64,000 nucleotides of DNA from Saxidomus purpurata (taxonomy: Eukaryota; Mollusca; Bivalvia; Venerida; Veneridae), in NCBI GenBank assembly GCA_022818135.1, contig JAFMSR010000016.1, positions 2,060,237-2,124,236 of the forward strand, given 5' to 3'. Shown here piece by piece: positions 1 to 11,435 of the stretch; the first letter of the stretch is position 1, and the number at the start of each line of letters is the position of its first letter. The translations under genes and the position numbers were made by a program. Under the pieces are notes generated by a model. That model ran no database searches and had not been told where the DNA came from. It worked only from the letters and a program-made list of their open reading frames with translations.

Positions 1-179
1 GCGGCATCACGAGCCTTTTGTCATAAGCAATATAATTTGAAAGTTTGATGAAGAAAGCTTAAGAAATGGCAAGGTTATAGACAACATTATGTTTTTCTGA
101 CAGACTGGTCCAACTGACAGACAAAGCGATCCCTGCATTTTCTCCGAAAGGGCGACACGTAAATGAAATACAGAAAATG

Positions 180-900
180 TGTTTTAAAACATAAAAACAT
201 GAAAATTACCCAAAATAGTTTGTGAAAATAGACAAAATTCGCTCAGATATTTAATTCATAGATACAGTAGATTTAAATAAAACTAGGAATAACATAAAAA
301 CGAATGATCAAAATAAAAAAATACAACTTCAGAAATACCACTTACATGTAGAACATCAAAAATGGATGAAAATGCCCCAAAAATTGGATGAATATAGATA
401 TTTTCAACCACGTATGTTTTAGTTCAAAGCTTAAGTAGTTTTGAATAGAAAAAACAAAAACACCATAAATATGAATTGACAATCGTCAAAAAAAGAATTT
501 AAATTACAGAAATGTCCATTTAAAACGGCAAAAAAGCACGAAACTACCCCAAAAAGTTGTCGCATTTGGAAAATATTCACCCAAAAAGTTTTTATTGAAT
601 AGTTATAGTAGCTCCCAATCGAAAAATAAAAATAACACAAATATTTATTGACAATAACCATAATTAAACATTAAACTACAAAAATTTCCACTTAAAACAG
701 CAAAAAAGCATGAAAATGCCCCAAAAAGTAAGTGAATATGGACAATTTCCACCCATTTTTTTTCATTACATAGTTACAGTAGTTTTGAATTAAAAATTGA
801 AAACAACATAAATGTTTGTTGAAAATAATCAAAATAAGAAATATAATTACAGAAATTCCCATCTAAAACATCGAAAAAACATGAAAATACCCAAAAATAA
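180..900. repeat. Tandem array, unit about 170 bp
   Basis: The phrase GAAAATGCCCCAAAAA and close variants recur near 200, 369, 538, 711 and 880, giving spacings of 169, 169, 173 and 169 bp. Units are AT-rich and degenerate. The array lies in an intron of the second receptor gene. No coding potential is seen. Confidence 0.85.
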
Positions 901-1364
901 CATTTCCACCACACATATCAATGGGAACTTTTCTTTATGTTAAAAGGTAGTCCATTTGCAAAGTCATGGTGAAGGGTTCATTTCTGTTCAAATTTTTTCC
1001 CGGTCCAACCCCAGAATGACTGTACTATGTGTCAAAATTGACCATGCCTAGATGGTCAAAGATTTTCATAGAGAATTATATAGGAACAATTTAAACAATC
1101 TTTTTAGAAACCATGATGCCTATCGCTTATATATTTAATAGGTGTCATTTTCTTGTGGACCTCTACCAAGTTTTTTTTTCAAATCATTCCCCGGGGTCAT
1201 TTGTTTTACATAGACATATATTTTGGAAAAAAACACAAGGCAAAGAGCTTAGAAATTTGGTATGTGTGTATAGTGGTCAAAACTGACATAGTCCGCCGGG
1301 GCCGGGGGAACACCTTGTCTGTATGTAGAGTTATAGAACAAATCTAGCTTCTAATGAGTTTATA

Positions 1365-1660
1365 TATCAACCAGCAACTAACCAGGCACCTTTGAACTTC
1401 CTTTGCAAACAGTGACCCCCTAAGCAGCCAGTGACTTCCCTTAATAACCAGTGACTAACCCTAGCAACAAATGACTTCCATAGCAACCATTGACTTCCTT
1501 AGCTACGATTGAGTTCCCTAACAACAAGTGGCTTCTCCTTAGAACCAGTAACTTCCTTAGCATATTAGCACCATCTTGCCAACAGTGACTTCTTTAGCAA
1601 CCAGTATTTTTTTAGTACCTACTGACTCCTTTTAACAAGTGTTTTCCTTAGGTTAGTGCA
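1365..1660. repeat. Short-unit minisatellite
   Basis: Degenerate units of about 20-25 bp built around AACCAGTGACTTCCTTAGCA run through this stretch. The same unit is present on the opposite strand at about 15650-15970. Sequence on either side (900-1365, 1660-1700) also resembles the larger repeat family at 14.4-17.0 kb, in reverse orientation. Confidence 0.75.
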
Positions 1661-1699
1661 CTAGTACTCAGATGAGCGATATAGGGTCATCATGACCTT

Positions 1700-2565
1700 C
1701 TTGTTCATTTACCAGTCAACTTACGAGCAACCACCTCACTTTATTCAATTGTTTTTAAGTAACAACCATCACACGTTTCAGCACATACTATTTCACAAAA
1801 AGTTCAATTTTTAGTTGTGTAGCTTTGTACAATTGTAGCTTTATACACATACATGTCATTTTCTTATAAAAAAGTTTCAGCACAATTGTTTTAGTAGAAC
1901 ATAATTACTTTTGATACAATCATATAGTATGATATTGTAGTATATGAACATGTTTAAGAATTAATTATTTAGTCAAGCACTGTACCCGTTATCACCACTC
2001 TTGATCACATATTGCAACGTATAAATTGCATGCAGACACCGGTTGGCAAACTTAAAGTAGGAATACCGGCAAGGCGGAACATAATATTCCTGAAATATTG
2101 TACGAAATATTCGCTGATTCTACATTTCGCGATTCTCTCTGCTCGCAAAAATATATCGAAAATTAGATGCGCGCGAAAACTATATCGATATACGGTATTT
2201 TATTCCTTCCGTAATAGAGTACTTACTTCTATTACCAGATCATACCAAAAAACAAGCGAGCCGCTTTCTATCTATTTTTAAAGCTACCCGTGTACTATGT
2301 TACATTTAAGGTCTAGTTCCGTAGGCTGTTAGCTATCACGGAAACCAATCGCAGACTTTCACACGGACGTACGGAAGGATAGACCACGTATAAAAGTCAT
2401 TTGTGATTATAAATATTAAAGGCTAAAACTGAAAAGTATTTTTAATTAAATACAATTTAATGCGTGTGTATTACTAAAGCAATCACGTAAACTAAGTAGA
2501 TTTTCAATTTGAATTAAGTGAAATATATGTAAGAGCATTCTTTTGTAAGTGGATTGTGTGCTTAC
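1700..2565. other. Intronic DNA, nothing recognised
   Basis: This AT-rich sequence between the minisatellite and the V-set exon has only short unconvincing open frames and no repeat structure that I can see. Confidence 0.5.
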
Positions 2566-2853
2566 ATTCTATCTTTAGACGCACTAGTTGACTCTCGTCA
2601 AATCTATTTTGGCATCTGTACTCTCCTGCATCAGTTATGCCAGTATTATATATGATCAGGGTGAATGATGAAGTTCCTCTAGTTTCTGTATACTTGTTGT
2701 TGTCTTCTAGCTTAACTGCTGCACCGTTAGTTACAAGTGAACGACCTAAACCATACCAGCCTGTAGATCCACCAACACTGTCAGCAACACTACATGTGAG
2801 TACAGTATCATCTCCGCAGTTACCAGCTCTTGGTACATTAAGGGTTGCATAAC
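2566..2853 (-). CDS. Second receptor gene: V-set-like Ig exon
   Basis: The 288 bp exon has phase 1 at both ends (acceptor AACTGTAG, donor AAT|GTAAGC) and encodes about 95 residues. The first Cys is in TVLTCSVADS, the Trp in TGWYGLGR, and DAGEYRCQN forms the second-Cys signature. An additional Cys lies in the A-B region (GNCGDD). Joined to the signal peptide exon it makes a secreted or membrane protein starting with a V/I-type Ig domain. Later exons lie to the left of position 1 or are hidden in the repeats. Confidence 0.87.
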
Positions 2854-2957
2854 CTACAGTTAAATAGCTTGTGTACTTGATTTTCAACAAATATGTTTTT
2901 AATGAATTATTGTTAAGATATATTTTCTAGTTTTCATATATTTGTTTGGTGTAACAG

Positions 2958-3076
2958 ATGCAAGGTTAGTAAGACGTTGACGTCCTAAACCAAACCAGCA
3001 AGTAAATCAAATACTGCCTGCAACACTACATCCTCTTTACAGTTTCCATCTCTTGGTATAGTAAGTGTTGCAGAGC
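2958..3076 (-). pseudogene. Decayed duplicate of the V-set Ig exon
   Basis: Read on the minus strand, this stretch begins after a CAG and aligns with the neighbouring Ig exon: ATLTIPRDGNC against ATLNVPRAGNC, then the TTTGGTTTAGGACGTC block matching the GLGR region. About 13 bases are deleted just before the first Ig cysteine codon, shifting the frame, and no donor is apparent. It is a dead tandem copy of the exon, which shows local exon duplication in this gene. Confidence 0.75.
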
Positions 3077-3084
3077 CTGAATTG

Positions 3085-4975
3085 GTTAAGAAATGTTAAA
3101 TTCTTGCACTTTTTGTTGTTACATTGTGTAAGTGATTTGACTATAAATCTGCGAATACTCTGATCTTTTCTGCGTGAAGGTTCATATAAATGAATTTAAC
3201 TACACGTTTTTTCTGTGCAGCCGTATTAGCTCGATTTTACCCGGAAGTCCGCCAATAAAATCACAAGTATAATGTTCAACTATTTTTTATTGAAAACTTT
3301 ACTCTGTAAAGCAGCTTTGAATTGGATAATACCGCGTTAAAAAGGTCAATAAAACGCTGTTGCTTTTTCAGTCTTTCGTGAATAATTTTATAATTTTACT
3401 TCTTAAGTAGTTCATACAATGTATATCAACGTTTTAGTACCACTGATCAACGCTTTCTTAAATAGGAAAACCATCATAAAAACAGTGTGTGAATATCCTT
3501 CCTTTACCTTTTGAATAGATTCAAATAATTCATTGTTGAACATTATATCTAAATAAAAGAAACTTGCTTTTTCGCGTGTATATCTAGATTCTACTTATTG
3601 CATTTTTATCAAAGTTCCTATCCTTAGGAAAGATACGAGGTGCACCTGTTTGCTATTTTTTCAGAAATTTTAGGAAAGCTACTTAGAAGTTATTGGCATG
3701 TATTGAAATGTTTTCACTGCTAGTCAGCGTATAAAAGTATTAAATACGACTGTGTTTGTAAAATCTCTAATTTTTACTTGATATGAAACAATTATCACTT
3801 CCAAAATCGCTCATTTTATATATTTGAAAAAGCAATTCTAAAGTTGCAATCGAATATTGGCCTTATTACATAGACCTCAACATCGTCTGTGCCTAATGAC
3901 AATGGTGCTGTGCTGTTTTCTTTATTTGCAGAATATCTAGTTTATTCTGCTAAAATTTTCATATATTTAATATTGAAGTTTCAATCCGTCAATATATTGT
4001 TTAAATATGTGTTTAGTGAAACATTATTCGCTAAATAGCAAACAGTACATATCATAACAAGATGCACCAATGTGCAGACTCATCGTGATCTGCAATGTTT
4101 TCAAATGTAGAGTTACTTGCTGACAGCATGTTAGAGGTACAAATAGTATTTTAAAGACATCCCGGGCAATTGTTGGCATCTAAGGCATGTGTTTTTAAAT
4201 TCAGTATGACGTATATGATGTCAATGTGAAGCATGCGTGAACCGTATTATCTGTACATCTTGTCATCCCGACATCTGAAACATTAAAATGGTAACATGGG
4301 CCTGTTTATAGAAAATATTGGCCTCGCTTTATCTGTAATTACTATGAAATATATCTACTATCTCTTTCATATACGTTACCATTATTCTTAAAATCGCGCT
4401 GACCATCTGTTTAAAGATAGTTGTTGTTTATAGTATTATTTTTTCAGTTGGTATATTTAGAAAATAGACTGGATCATTGAAATTATTCGCAAAAGTTTCT
4501 CACAACTCTCCATTCCTGAATTTCGCGGTTGACAGAGGCCGAAAAATAAATCGATTAGCCGCCGTCGCGATTTTTGTGATTTTATTAAACATTGTACACT
4601 GCTTAAAATGGAAAAAATATTATAATGTTGGAAATATATTAAGACGTCTGTGCAACCAAACGCGATGACTTGCTAAATCTAACGTAAACATTATTTAATG
4701 TGATGTACAAATCTGTTTTGTTAGGGAAGAAATTTGTTTCAAAACCGTGACCTTAAATTATATTGATAATACATAAAGTACTTATGAATATGTCAGGTGC
4801 AGCTTACTGCCATAACGTTAAAGCATAGTCACATCGACAAATAGAAATAGTGGGATGATTTCAGATTATCTCTATGCACTTAAGCTGTTTTATAGACTGA
4901 TATTTTTCAAATTGCTCTTTTCTGCAGTACATATAAATAGACATTACACAAACATGTTAACAGGTGTTGTCTTAC
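3085..4975. other. Intron of second receptor gene, nothing recognised
   Basis: This is the 5' intron between the signal-peptide exon and the Ig exon. It is AT-rich and has no coding-like open frame, transposon terminus or tandem repeat that I can support. Confidence 0.5.
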
Positions 4976-5030
4976 CTTCTGAGTGAACGATGAACAGTCC
5001 TAGAATGTAAATCAAAACAACAGTCTCCAT
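4976..5030 (-). CDS. Second receptor gene: start codon and signal-peptide exon
   Basis: ATG at 5028-5030 is in good context (A at -3, G at +4). It is followed by 18 codons reading METVVLIYILGLFIVHSE, a classic hydrophobic signal peptide, and then a donor GAAG|GTAAGA in phase 1. The phase matches the Ig exon at 2566-2853 on the same strand. This marks the 5' end of a new gene about 3.9 kb downstream of the proposed end of the large receptor gene, in the same orientation. Confidence 0.8.
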
Positions 5031-6344
5031 GTTAAAATTGATTCTTTTAATAACTTTGTGTGATATTCATAAATTTATCCCTTTAGTCGTGTTCGCATTT
5101 AATGCAAGGCAGATACGTGTTATCTTAAATGCAAAAAGATTATACACCAAATACAGATAACAGCCGATTGAGGTCAATTCAAGATACTCAATTTTTATAA
5201 TCTGCCTTGATCCTAGCTCGCTTTCGCGACTTTCGAAACGCAGTAAATATACATGAACTTTACATTAAGTTTGCGCCTCCCAAAAAGGAACTTTTAAAAT
5301 TACATGTAAGTAATCACTCTTATATTGAACAGCTTATTTAATACTTTTTGCGTAAGCAAACTTGACAGAATGGACAGACAGTGGTTATAGATGCTATTTA
5401 TTATTAATCACAGCATTTGTGACGTCACGACTTCAGATTTTTTAATTCTGTGCATATATTGGCCAAGACATCGAGACGTTTAAAACGATAGCTGTCCACC
5501 AGGTCTGATCGAAAGAGCTATCTAGGAGTAAATGCCGTCGTTTCCAAAATTAGAAAGTACCATGCTTCTCTGTTGACAACGGAAAAAATGTTGAACAAAA
5601 AGGGTCCTGAATACTCAACGTTAGCCGATTTTAAAACAAACCTTTTTTTATTTCTACAGTCAACCTGTATAATCACAGTTATAAGATAAACAAGAAATGT
5701 TAAGATTTTTTCTGATACTAATAGACGGACATGCTACAATTAAGATGTAGTATCATAGGCCTATAAATTATTATTTTGTAACACTGTATTTATCAGTGTG
5801 ACATGAATACTAGTGAATACTGGTTTTTATTTCATCTCCAACAAAAGGTCTTACAATTATTATTATTCTCTTTATCTCTACTTTGCAGTGATTTTAACAA
5901 ATCAAGTGATATATAGTAATTTAAAAGTTGTATAAATAGGACAAAATACATATTTGTACAAAACAAGATATACATAATTAATTACAAAAAAAAAATACAT
6001 AAATATGACAAAAAACAAATTTGTAAAAACCAATGGTAAGTGCATATTAGCAGCAATATAAATATTTGGTGATATTATAACAATACCCTCCAGTTAACAA
6101 ACTAAACAAAATGCGACAAGTACATTAGTCAGAGTGAATTTTGATGTGCTTCGAACAATTTCAAGACACCAAGATGATTTCAAAGCTTGATTGAATGCGA
6201 AATTCAAGTCTTAATAATAATGTAAGTAAAGAGTACTTTGTTTGACAATAGTACACATTTGACGAACAAACCTGAATAGCGTCAAATAGCTAAATAGCTT
6301 TGCACGAACTATTTGCGATTCATAATAAATAGAGAATACAAGGC
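5031..6344. other. Upstream region of second receptor gene
   Basis: This should hold the promoter of the minus-strand gene starting at 5030. No convincing TATA box or other core element stands out. The distal part (5860-6110) is low-complexity AT-rich sequence. Confidence 0.4.
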
Positions 6345-6465
6345 TACTGTCTTTTGATAACAGTTGATATCGGACAAGAATAATATCGGCCGTGGAAAGC
6401 CGAGGCTTGCCGAGGCTTTCCGGCCGATATTCATCCGAGTCCGATATCAACTGTTGTCAAAATAC
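6345..6465. repeat. Inverted repeat / hairpin
   Basis: The arm beginning AACAGTTGATATCGGAC at about 6358 is answered by GTCCGATATCAACTGTTG at about 6441, with a GC-rich centre containing repeats of GAGGCTT around CCGAGGCTTGCCGAGGC. A weaker related sequence in inverse orientation lies near 8515-8550 (ACTGTCTTTTAATAACAG on the minus strand). The pair may be ends of an older element into which the Tc1 copy inserted. Confidence 0.6.
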
Positions 6466-6529
6466 TGTAACCTTGTTATCTGTTTATTATGCAGCTGACT
6501 TCAATTTTGAACATTAAAATATACATATA

Positions 6530-7806
6530 CTCAGCAAAACTAGAAACGTCCCTGTTTTATAGCCGGTGAAGCTTTGTCTGTGTAGTTGCTACATGTTCAA
6601 TGTACATGTATTTTAAACCCTGGCGATGTTCAGAATACGATCGTGTACAGTTTACCCGATACGCACGGTTTACATATCGGCCAGTAACCGGAACGGTCAT
6701 TTGCACGTTTTGCACGTGCACGCTATACATGTCATCCATATGTTGATTCAGTTCATGTCGTACCATTTATGCGATAGGGGCTATTCTGAAAATTAAATTT
6801 TTTCTTTAATTTTTCACTGTTTTTCGATATGCCAAGGCTTTACAAAAACGAGCGAAATCAGGCAATTGGGATGCTTGCGGGTGGGATGTCCGCCAGGGTA
6901 GTCGCGCGTCGGTTCGGGTGCTGTCGTAAGACGATTGACTGATCGCTGACTGGAACTGAGTTTTGTTCACCGATGAATCTCGGTTCACAGTTAGTCATGC
7001 TGACGGAAGATTACGGGTATACAGGCGTAAAAATGAAAGATTCGCCGATTGCTGCATTGTTGAGAAGAACAGGTTTGGGGGAGGGAGCGTAATGGTCTGG
7101 GGTGGGATCATGGGAAACCGGAAGACAGATTTGGTTGTTCAGGGCAACATTAATGCACAGCGTTATGTTGCAGACGTGCTAAATGCATATGCCTTACCAT
7201 TTATTCGTCAGCATGGTCCTGGTGTAACATTGATGCAGGACAATGCCCGCCCTCATGTAGCCAGGGTCACCACTCAATTCTTGCAGCAAAACAATGTCAA
7301 CGTCATGCCATGGCCCGTGGTGTCCCCGGATCTCAACCCCATTGAGCACATATGGGATCAGCTGGGCCGCAAAGCACCAGCTAACCATCAGATTGACAAT
7401 GTGGCGATCTTACACGGGCGTTACAACAGGAATGGAGGAATTTGCCCAACGCACTGGTATTGCGTTACGTTACGTCGATGCGGCGTAGGATCATTGCATG
7501 CATTTATGCAAATAGTGGCCACACTCGGTACTACGGAGATTGACTGGATGTGCCACATTTCTTATTGAAATTCCATCTCTAAACATTCAATAACACCTTT
7601 CTGAGTTTTTGTGATTTTTGATTTTGACCCCTACCTCTCTTGACCGGTTATCTCTCGAAAAGTTAACAAGATAGCCAGATGCAATTAATTGGTTTTGATA
7701 CAGAAATGAATGAACTTGTTTTTCTATTTTGATTCATAAAAGTAACCCTTTTGGTTTTCGATAAATCTTTCCTGAAATATGGAGGGAAGTTTCTATTTTT
7801 GCTGAG
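6530..7806 (+). mobile_element. Tc1/mariner-type DNA transposon, internally deleted
   Basis: The element is bounded by inverted termini CTCAGCAAAACTAGAAACG and, on the other strand, CTCAGCAAAAATAGAAACTT. TA dinucleotides flank both ends (6528-6529 and 7807-7808), the Tc1/mariner target duplication. The inside holds a transposase relic in the plus orientation. The copy lies between the two receptor genes. Confidence 0.92.
6829..7568 (+). pseudogene. Tc1-like transposase, broken
   Basis: An ATG at 6829 opens the N-terminal helix-turn-helix part (MPRLYKNERNQ..., then VARRFGC) up to a TGA at 6940-6942. The middle of the protein is missing, and the catalytic part resumes in another frame at about 6960 with FTDESRF (first Asp), MQDNARPH (second Asp) and SPDLNPIEHIWD (Glu), i.e. 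a DD34E triad. Further frameshifts follow LGRK, and the typical SGHTRYYGD end is found in a third frame near 7478-7540. It cannot encode an active enzyme. Confidence 0.92.
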
Positions 7807-7808
7807 TA

Positions 7809-8968
7809 TAGAAAGGCATTTGTACACCTTTACGAGGCGTAATGTTTCAGCTGATATCATTACAAGTAATAAGAAATAACTGTGAAAATAGGAAGGGGTG
7901 AAAAAATGAAAATCAACTTTTTCTCGAATTTTCGAATACGTCCCAACGAGAATAATGGATATGGAACTGAAGTTATACTGAATACACTGTTTATGTTTGG
8001 AGTGTGTCTTTATTAGAAACGCATTTTATTGAAATATAAAGATTCCATTTGATACAAACAACCCGATTCAAACAAGTTCTGCCAATATTATAGGGACAAA
8101 TGATTAGCACAGTTTATAATATATTAAACATACGCTCTCATTACAATGTACAAACAGATAATCAATAATCAATCGACCAATAAAAACCTATGCGCTCAGT
8201 GTACGTCACACATAGATAGCCAATAAAAACATATGCGCTCACGCGCTCGTTTTATCGGAGAGCAAGGGTTTTATTGGGAATACAAAATACCATTCACATA
8301 AAATTTAACCTATGATCATGCACAAGATCATACGTTTTCGTCGTTTGCACAATTATTCTGAGAACCTTGGTTTTAAAACAAAGTGAGAACGTAGGTTGTC
8401 AGTAAGAACATAGGTTTTCAGTTGAGAACTACGGTTTTTGGAATAATTGTGCAAATTGAGTGCCATCGCTTCGCAAGTGCATACAGCGTTGCCTTTTCCG
8501 ACCGTATCGTCCTCACCTGATATCATCTGTTATTAAAAGACAGTAAACTAATATTTTCTTTATCTCTTCCTCACCTTTTAGAGAAACTGTATGTCCATTG
8601 TGCGCTATTTATTTCAAAGAAGTGCAGATGTTTACAATGTAGACCTACATCTGTGTGAATGCTGTATGTATCATCTAGGATAATCATATATATCAGGAAA
8701 AGCCCATATATACACATAGGAACATATAAGTGTAGTTCCTTTTCATGCACAAATAAACTACTGGAATGGAGTCGAGTCCGACATTAACTCAATACGGCAT
8801 TGTAAAATGTCACAGGTTTTAAATAATTTCATCTTAATATCTAAAGTCAGTTGATAGAAGGGTTTTAGTTTTATCGAATGTAACTATCCAAATTTCTCCA
8901 TAATAGTTGAACAATGTTACATATATTAATAAATGACAACATCTGTCTTTTTAAACTTTACGCACGTA
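7809..8968. other. Intergenic / 3' flank of the large receptor gene
   Basis: CCAATAAAAACATATGCGCTC-like words occur twice (about 8180-8250), and GAGAACNTNGGTTTT-like words recur near 8350-8440. A minus-strand polyadenylation signal candidate lies near 8610-8620. No genes are seen. Confidence 0.45.
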
Positions 8969-8987
8969 TTAACTGGTGACATTTTGT
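8969..8987 (-). CDS. Receptor exon: candidate terminal coding exon with stop
   Basis: After a strong pyrimidine-rich acceptor (CTATCTCTATTTAG), one base completes the split Leu codon. Then come QNVTS and a TAA at 8969-8971, ending the protein at residue 1153. A minus-strand AATAAA candidate lies further on, near 8610-8620. The exon is tiny and inferred from splice signal plus phase. A different 3' exon cannot be excluded. Confidence 0.45.
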
Positions 8988-9093
8988 CTAAATAGAGATA
9001 GGTACAGTGCTCCAGATCGTTAAATAAACAACATTCTCAAGCCTTGAGTGTACTGCATGAATAGTGTGCACAAGGTGTCAGATGTCGACTCAC

Positions 9094-9139
9094 AGCTTCA
9101 GGTTTTCGTATATCTTGTTGTTGTCTTCACGTAATGTGG
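9094..9139 (-). CDS. Receptor exon: tyrosine motif IYENL
   Basis: The 46 bp exon (acceptor CTTTCAG, donor AGCT|GTGAGT) enters in phase 1 and leaves in phase 2. It encodes residues 1134-1147, including Tyr1143 in KIYENLK. YENL satisfies both the Yxx(L/I) pattern and pY-x-N. It is preceded by an acidic/Asn stretch REDNN. The position near the C-terminus and good splice signals support it. Confidence 0.68.
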
Positions 9140-9444
9140 CTGAAAGAAATATATAAATTCAATATTTTATCTTATTTCCTTACAAAAGTAACTTTGTCTT
9201 GTCACAGGGGAAATTATATTCTTAAGAATACAGACGTATTAATGCCAGCTTTAAGTGCCGAGCTGTACATGTCGACCAATAGAACACTTATATTATATTA
9301 TAAAACAATACAAATTGACATTTAAAATACAGTAGATACGGTATATATCTAAAAGAGTATTATGCTTTCTCGCTTCTCCGAATAAACGTCGGCTGTTGTC
9401 TTGGAAACATGTTTCCTCAAAAGTAGATAAAACGATTTAGATAC

Positions 9445-9503
9445 CTGTTGTGTGCCCAGATGAAGTACCAACTGCTTGGTCAGTGTTTTCATACACATGC
9501 TTA
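9445..9503 (-). CDS. Receptor exon: tyrosine motif VYENT
   Basis: The 59 bp exon (acceptor CTCTTGCAG, donor ACAG|GTATCT) enters in phase 2 and leaves in phase 1. It encodes residues 1114-1132 with Tyr1117 in HVYENT followed by a Ser/Thr/Gly-rich linker. Y-E-N is the pY-x-N pattern preferred by Grb2-type SH2 domains. The frame is fixed by the following exon, which needs a phase-1 donor here. Confidence 0.65.
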
Positions 9504-11151
9504 CTGCAAGAGAATAAGACAACTGTAAGAACATAACTTGCTTGTCTAATTCGGGTAAGTTTGACTCAGGTTGAAGCTTTTATCGAGATTCATTAAAATT
9601 ATATTATCTGACTAGGTGATTTAGTTTGCGATTTATCAAAACAATAATAACTATTATTGGGAATTGATTGAGTTCATCAGGATTTCTTGCCATGTAAAAT
9701 AAGTAAAATTAATATCATTCAGCTCGGGTAGAAATGTTCACTGCTTACACTTAGTGTAGTTGTGCACATTATCAGGGCATTACGCTTGACTGAGTTTTGA
9801 TAGAGTTGTGGGCTACGAACCATCAATATAAAGTCTAGTTGTGCATACTACAATTAGGGGTCATTATCTCAAAGGTCAACTTTAAAATGGACTTAAAAAC
9901 TGAAAACATTGTCCGTGCTTTCTCTTCAAAACCACTTGCTTGATTTTCATGAAACATTGCATGAGGTATTGGAAAGTTTAGTTGTGCAAACAATAAGTTG
10001 GGGTCCTTAACTTGAGGGGCAAGGTTACAGGGAACTAAGACATAACTTTCTTTCAGAACTTGGGTGGGAGATATCCGTTGCTTCGTGAAAAGCAATATCA
10101 AGTTAATACTTATTCTTGATTTCAAAAAGACTAAACTCTTAACTGTTTTCTTTAACAGAGGAAATCCTTTTCATTATCACAATAATTCGAAAGTGTTAGC
10201 CTAGTTTATGACTACACAGACCATAATGTATATACATGAACATGTATATATTCACAGCGACGAAACTACGGCCGACCTTTTAAAACAATTTAAATAAACT
10301 AATTAAGTGTTAATTGGACACGGCTACTTATTATTAAGGTATTATCAAATTTGGACTAACACATCTAATACTGATATCCATTTATTTCATAGGATACGAA
10401 AACCTACAGATGGTTGGCGGATTGAAGAAACGGATATGGACCGATCCGAAAAGCACAAAATTCAAAATGAGCTTCAGCTTATTGGGCTAAATTGCTCACA
10501 GACTCGTCATTTTTTTTATCAAAACTGTATTTCTAATAACAACAGTGTTAAAACATTATTTTCTTCTAAAATTGAAACACAAATCATAACAATGGAAGTA
10601 TTACTTACTTTTCAGTTTTCTCGTGATTTTCAACTGAAAGAAACGAAGAAAGTCTTGTTCAATTCTCTCCCAACCAGGACATAAAGTATTGACCGAGTTA
10701 CATTTTTTGTACATGTACTAAGCCTTCATGATACAAGAATAAGAGTGTTAACTAGTAGACCTGAAACTGAACCAACACACGTTCAGTGCAGAAATTGTTG
10801 TAACGCTGATGTAGAAGACGAACTTCGTGTAAGTATGTTAAAACTTGTTCAGCTATTCCATGTCAGTAATACAAACACATTATCAATCTCAGCCTATTAC
10901 ATAATTTACGTTATACATGTAAAGTCCTCTAGAACGTTTTAAGACAATCTTTGTAATTGATACTTAAGTGTAAAATATAAACAGTTTGCATTTTTTTTCA
11001 ACTGATCTGTGTGTACATTATCATTCATGTGTACATTTTAGCTACATTTCCATTACATGTAGCTGAAAGTCTTTCAATGACATTGTGCTATTTTCATATG
11101 TTCAAAGCAGGATTTTAAACGCCAGATATAAGATGTCGTAGAAATACTTAC
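9504..11151. other. Receptor intron with a two-unit repeat
   Basis: Two degenerate units of about 145 bp start near 9834 and 9979 (shared TAGTTGTGCA...AGGGGTC). The remainder, including the plus-strand open frame at 10307-10684, shows no recognisable protein family. Confidence 0.5.
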
Positions 11152-11170
11152 CTATCTTTGACACAAAGTT
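11152..11170 (-). CDS. Receptor exon: candidate 19-base micro-exon
   Basis: This candidate exon lies between AATAG and ATAG|GTAAGT. It enters phase 1, leaves phase 2 and codes only LCVKD plus two split codons (residues 1107-1113). The donor is excellent and the acceptor has a poor pyrimidine tract. It is proposed because the flanking exons are phase-incompatible without it, and its 19 bases convert phase 1 to phase 2 exactly. Skipping it would shift the frame downstream. Evidence is purely structural. Confidence 0.4.
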
Positions 11171-11367
11171 CTATTATATACTGGTATTTTTAATCTGACA
11201 GTTCCTCTTTTAGCTGACCTTTTTTGCATTCATGTAAAACAAAGTTACACATACGCAAATAAAGGTTATATTTCATGAGTTGTCTGAATTAGCTCTAAAA
11301 GTATTTTTCAATCTCGATGTCTTAATTCATTTACTGAATTAGAGAAAAATATAGGTTTTAAACTTAC

Positions 11368-11435
11368 CTCTCAAGAAATCATACTCATCTTTCTTGTCCC
11401 TGTCTGTAGAATGTTGTAATTGCTCATACATTCCG
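11368..11435 (-). CDS. Receptor exon: tyrosine motifs YEQL and YDFL (ITAM-like)
   Basis: The 68 bp exon (acceptor TTTGAAG after a T-rich tract, donor GAG|AG|GTAAGT with the last coding base G) enters in phase 2 and leaves in phase 1. It encodes residues 1085-1106. Tyr1087 in YEQL and Tyr1102 in YDFL are separated by eleven residues between the two four-residue boxes, which satisfies the relaxed ITAM pattern YxxL-x(6-12)-YxxL. The intervening stretch is acidic and basic (DRDKKDE). Function in SH2 recruitment is inferred from the motif only. Confidence 0.7.

Noticed and set aside
10307..10684. 125-codon plus-strand open frame
   Set aside because: No recognisable domain or splice context. It lies in an intron of a minus-strand gene, and its composition is like surrounding AT-rich DNA.
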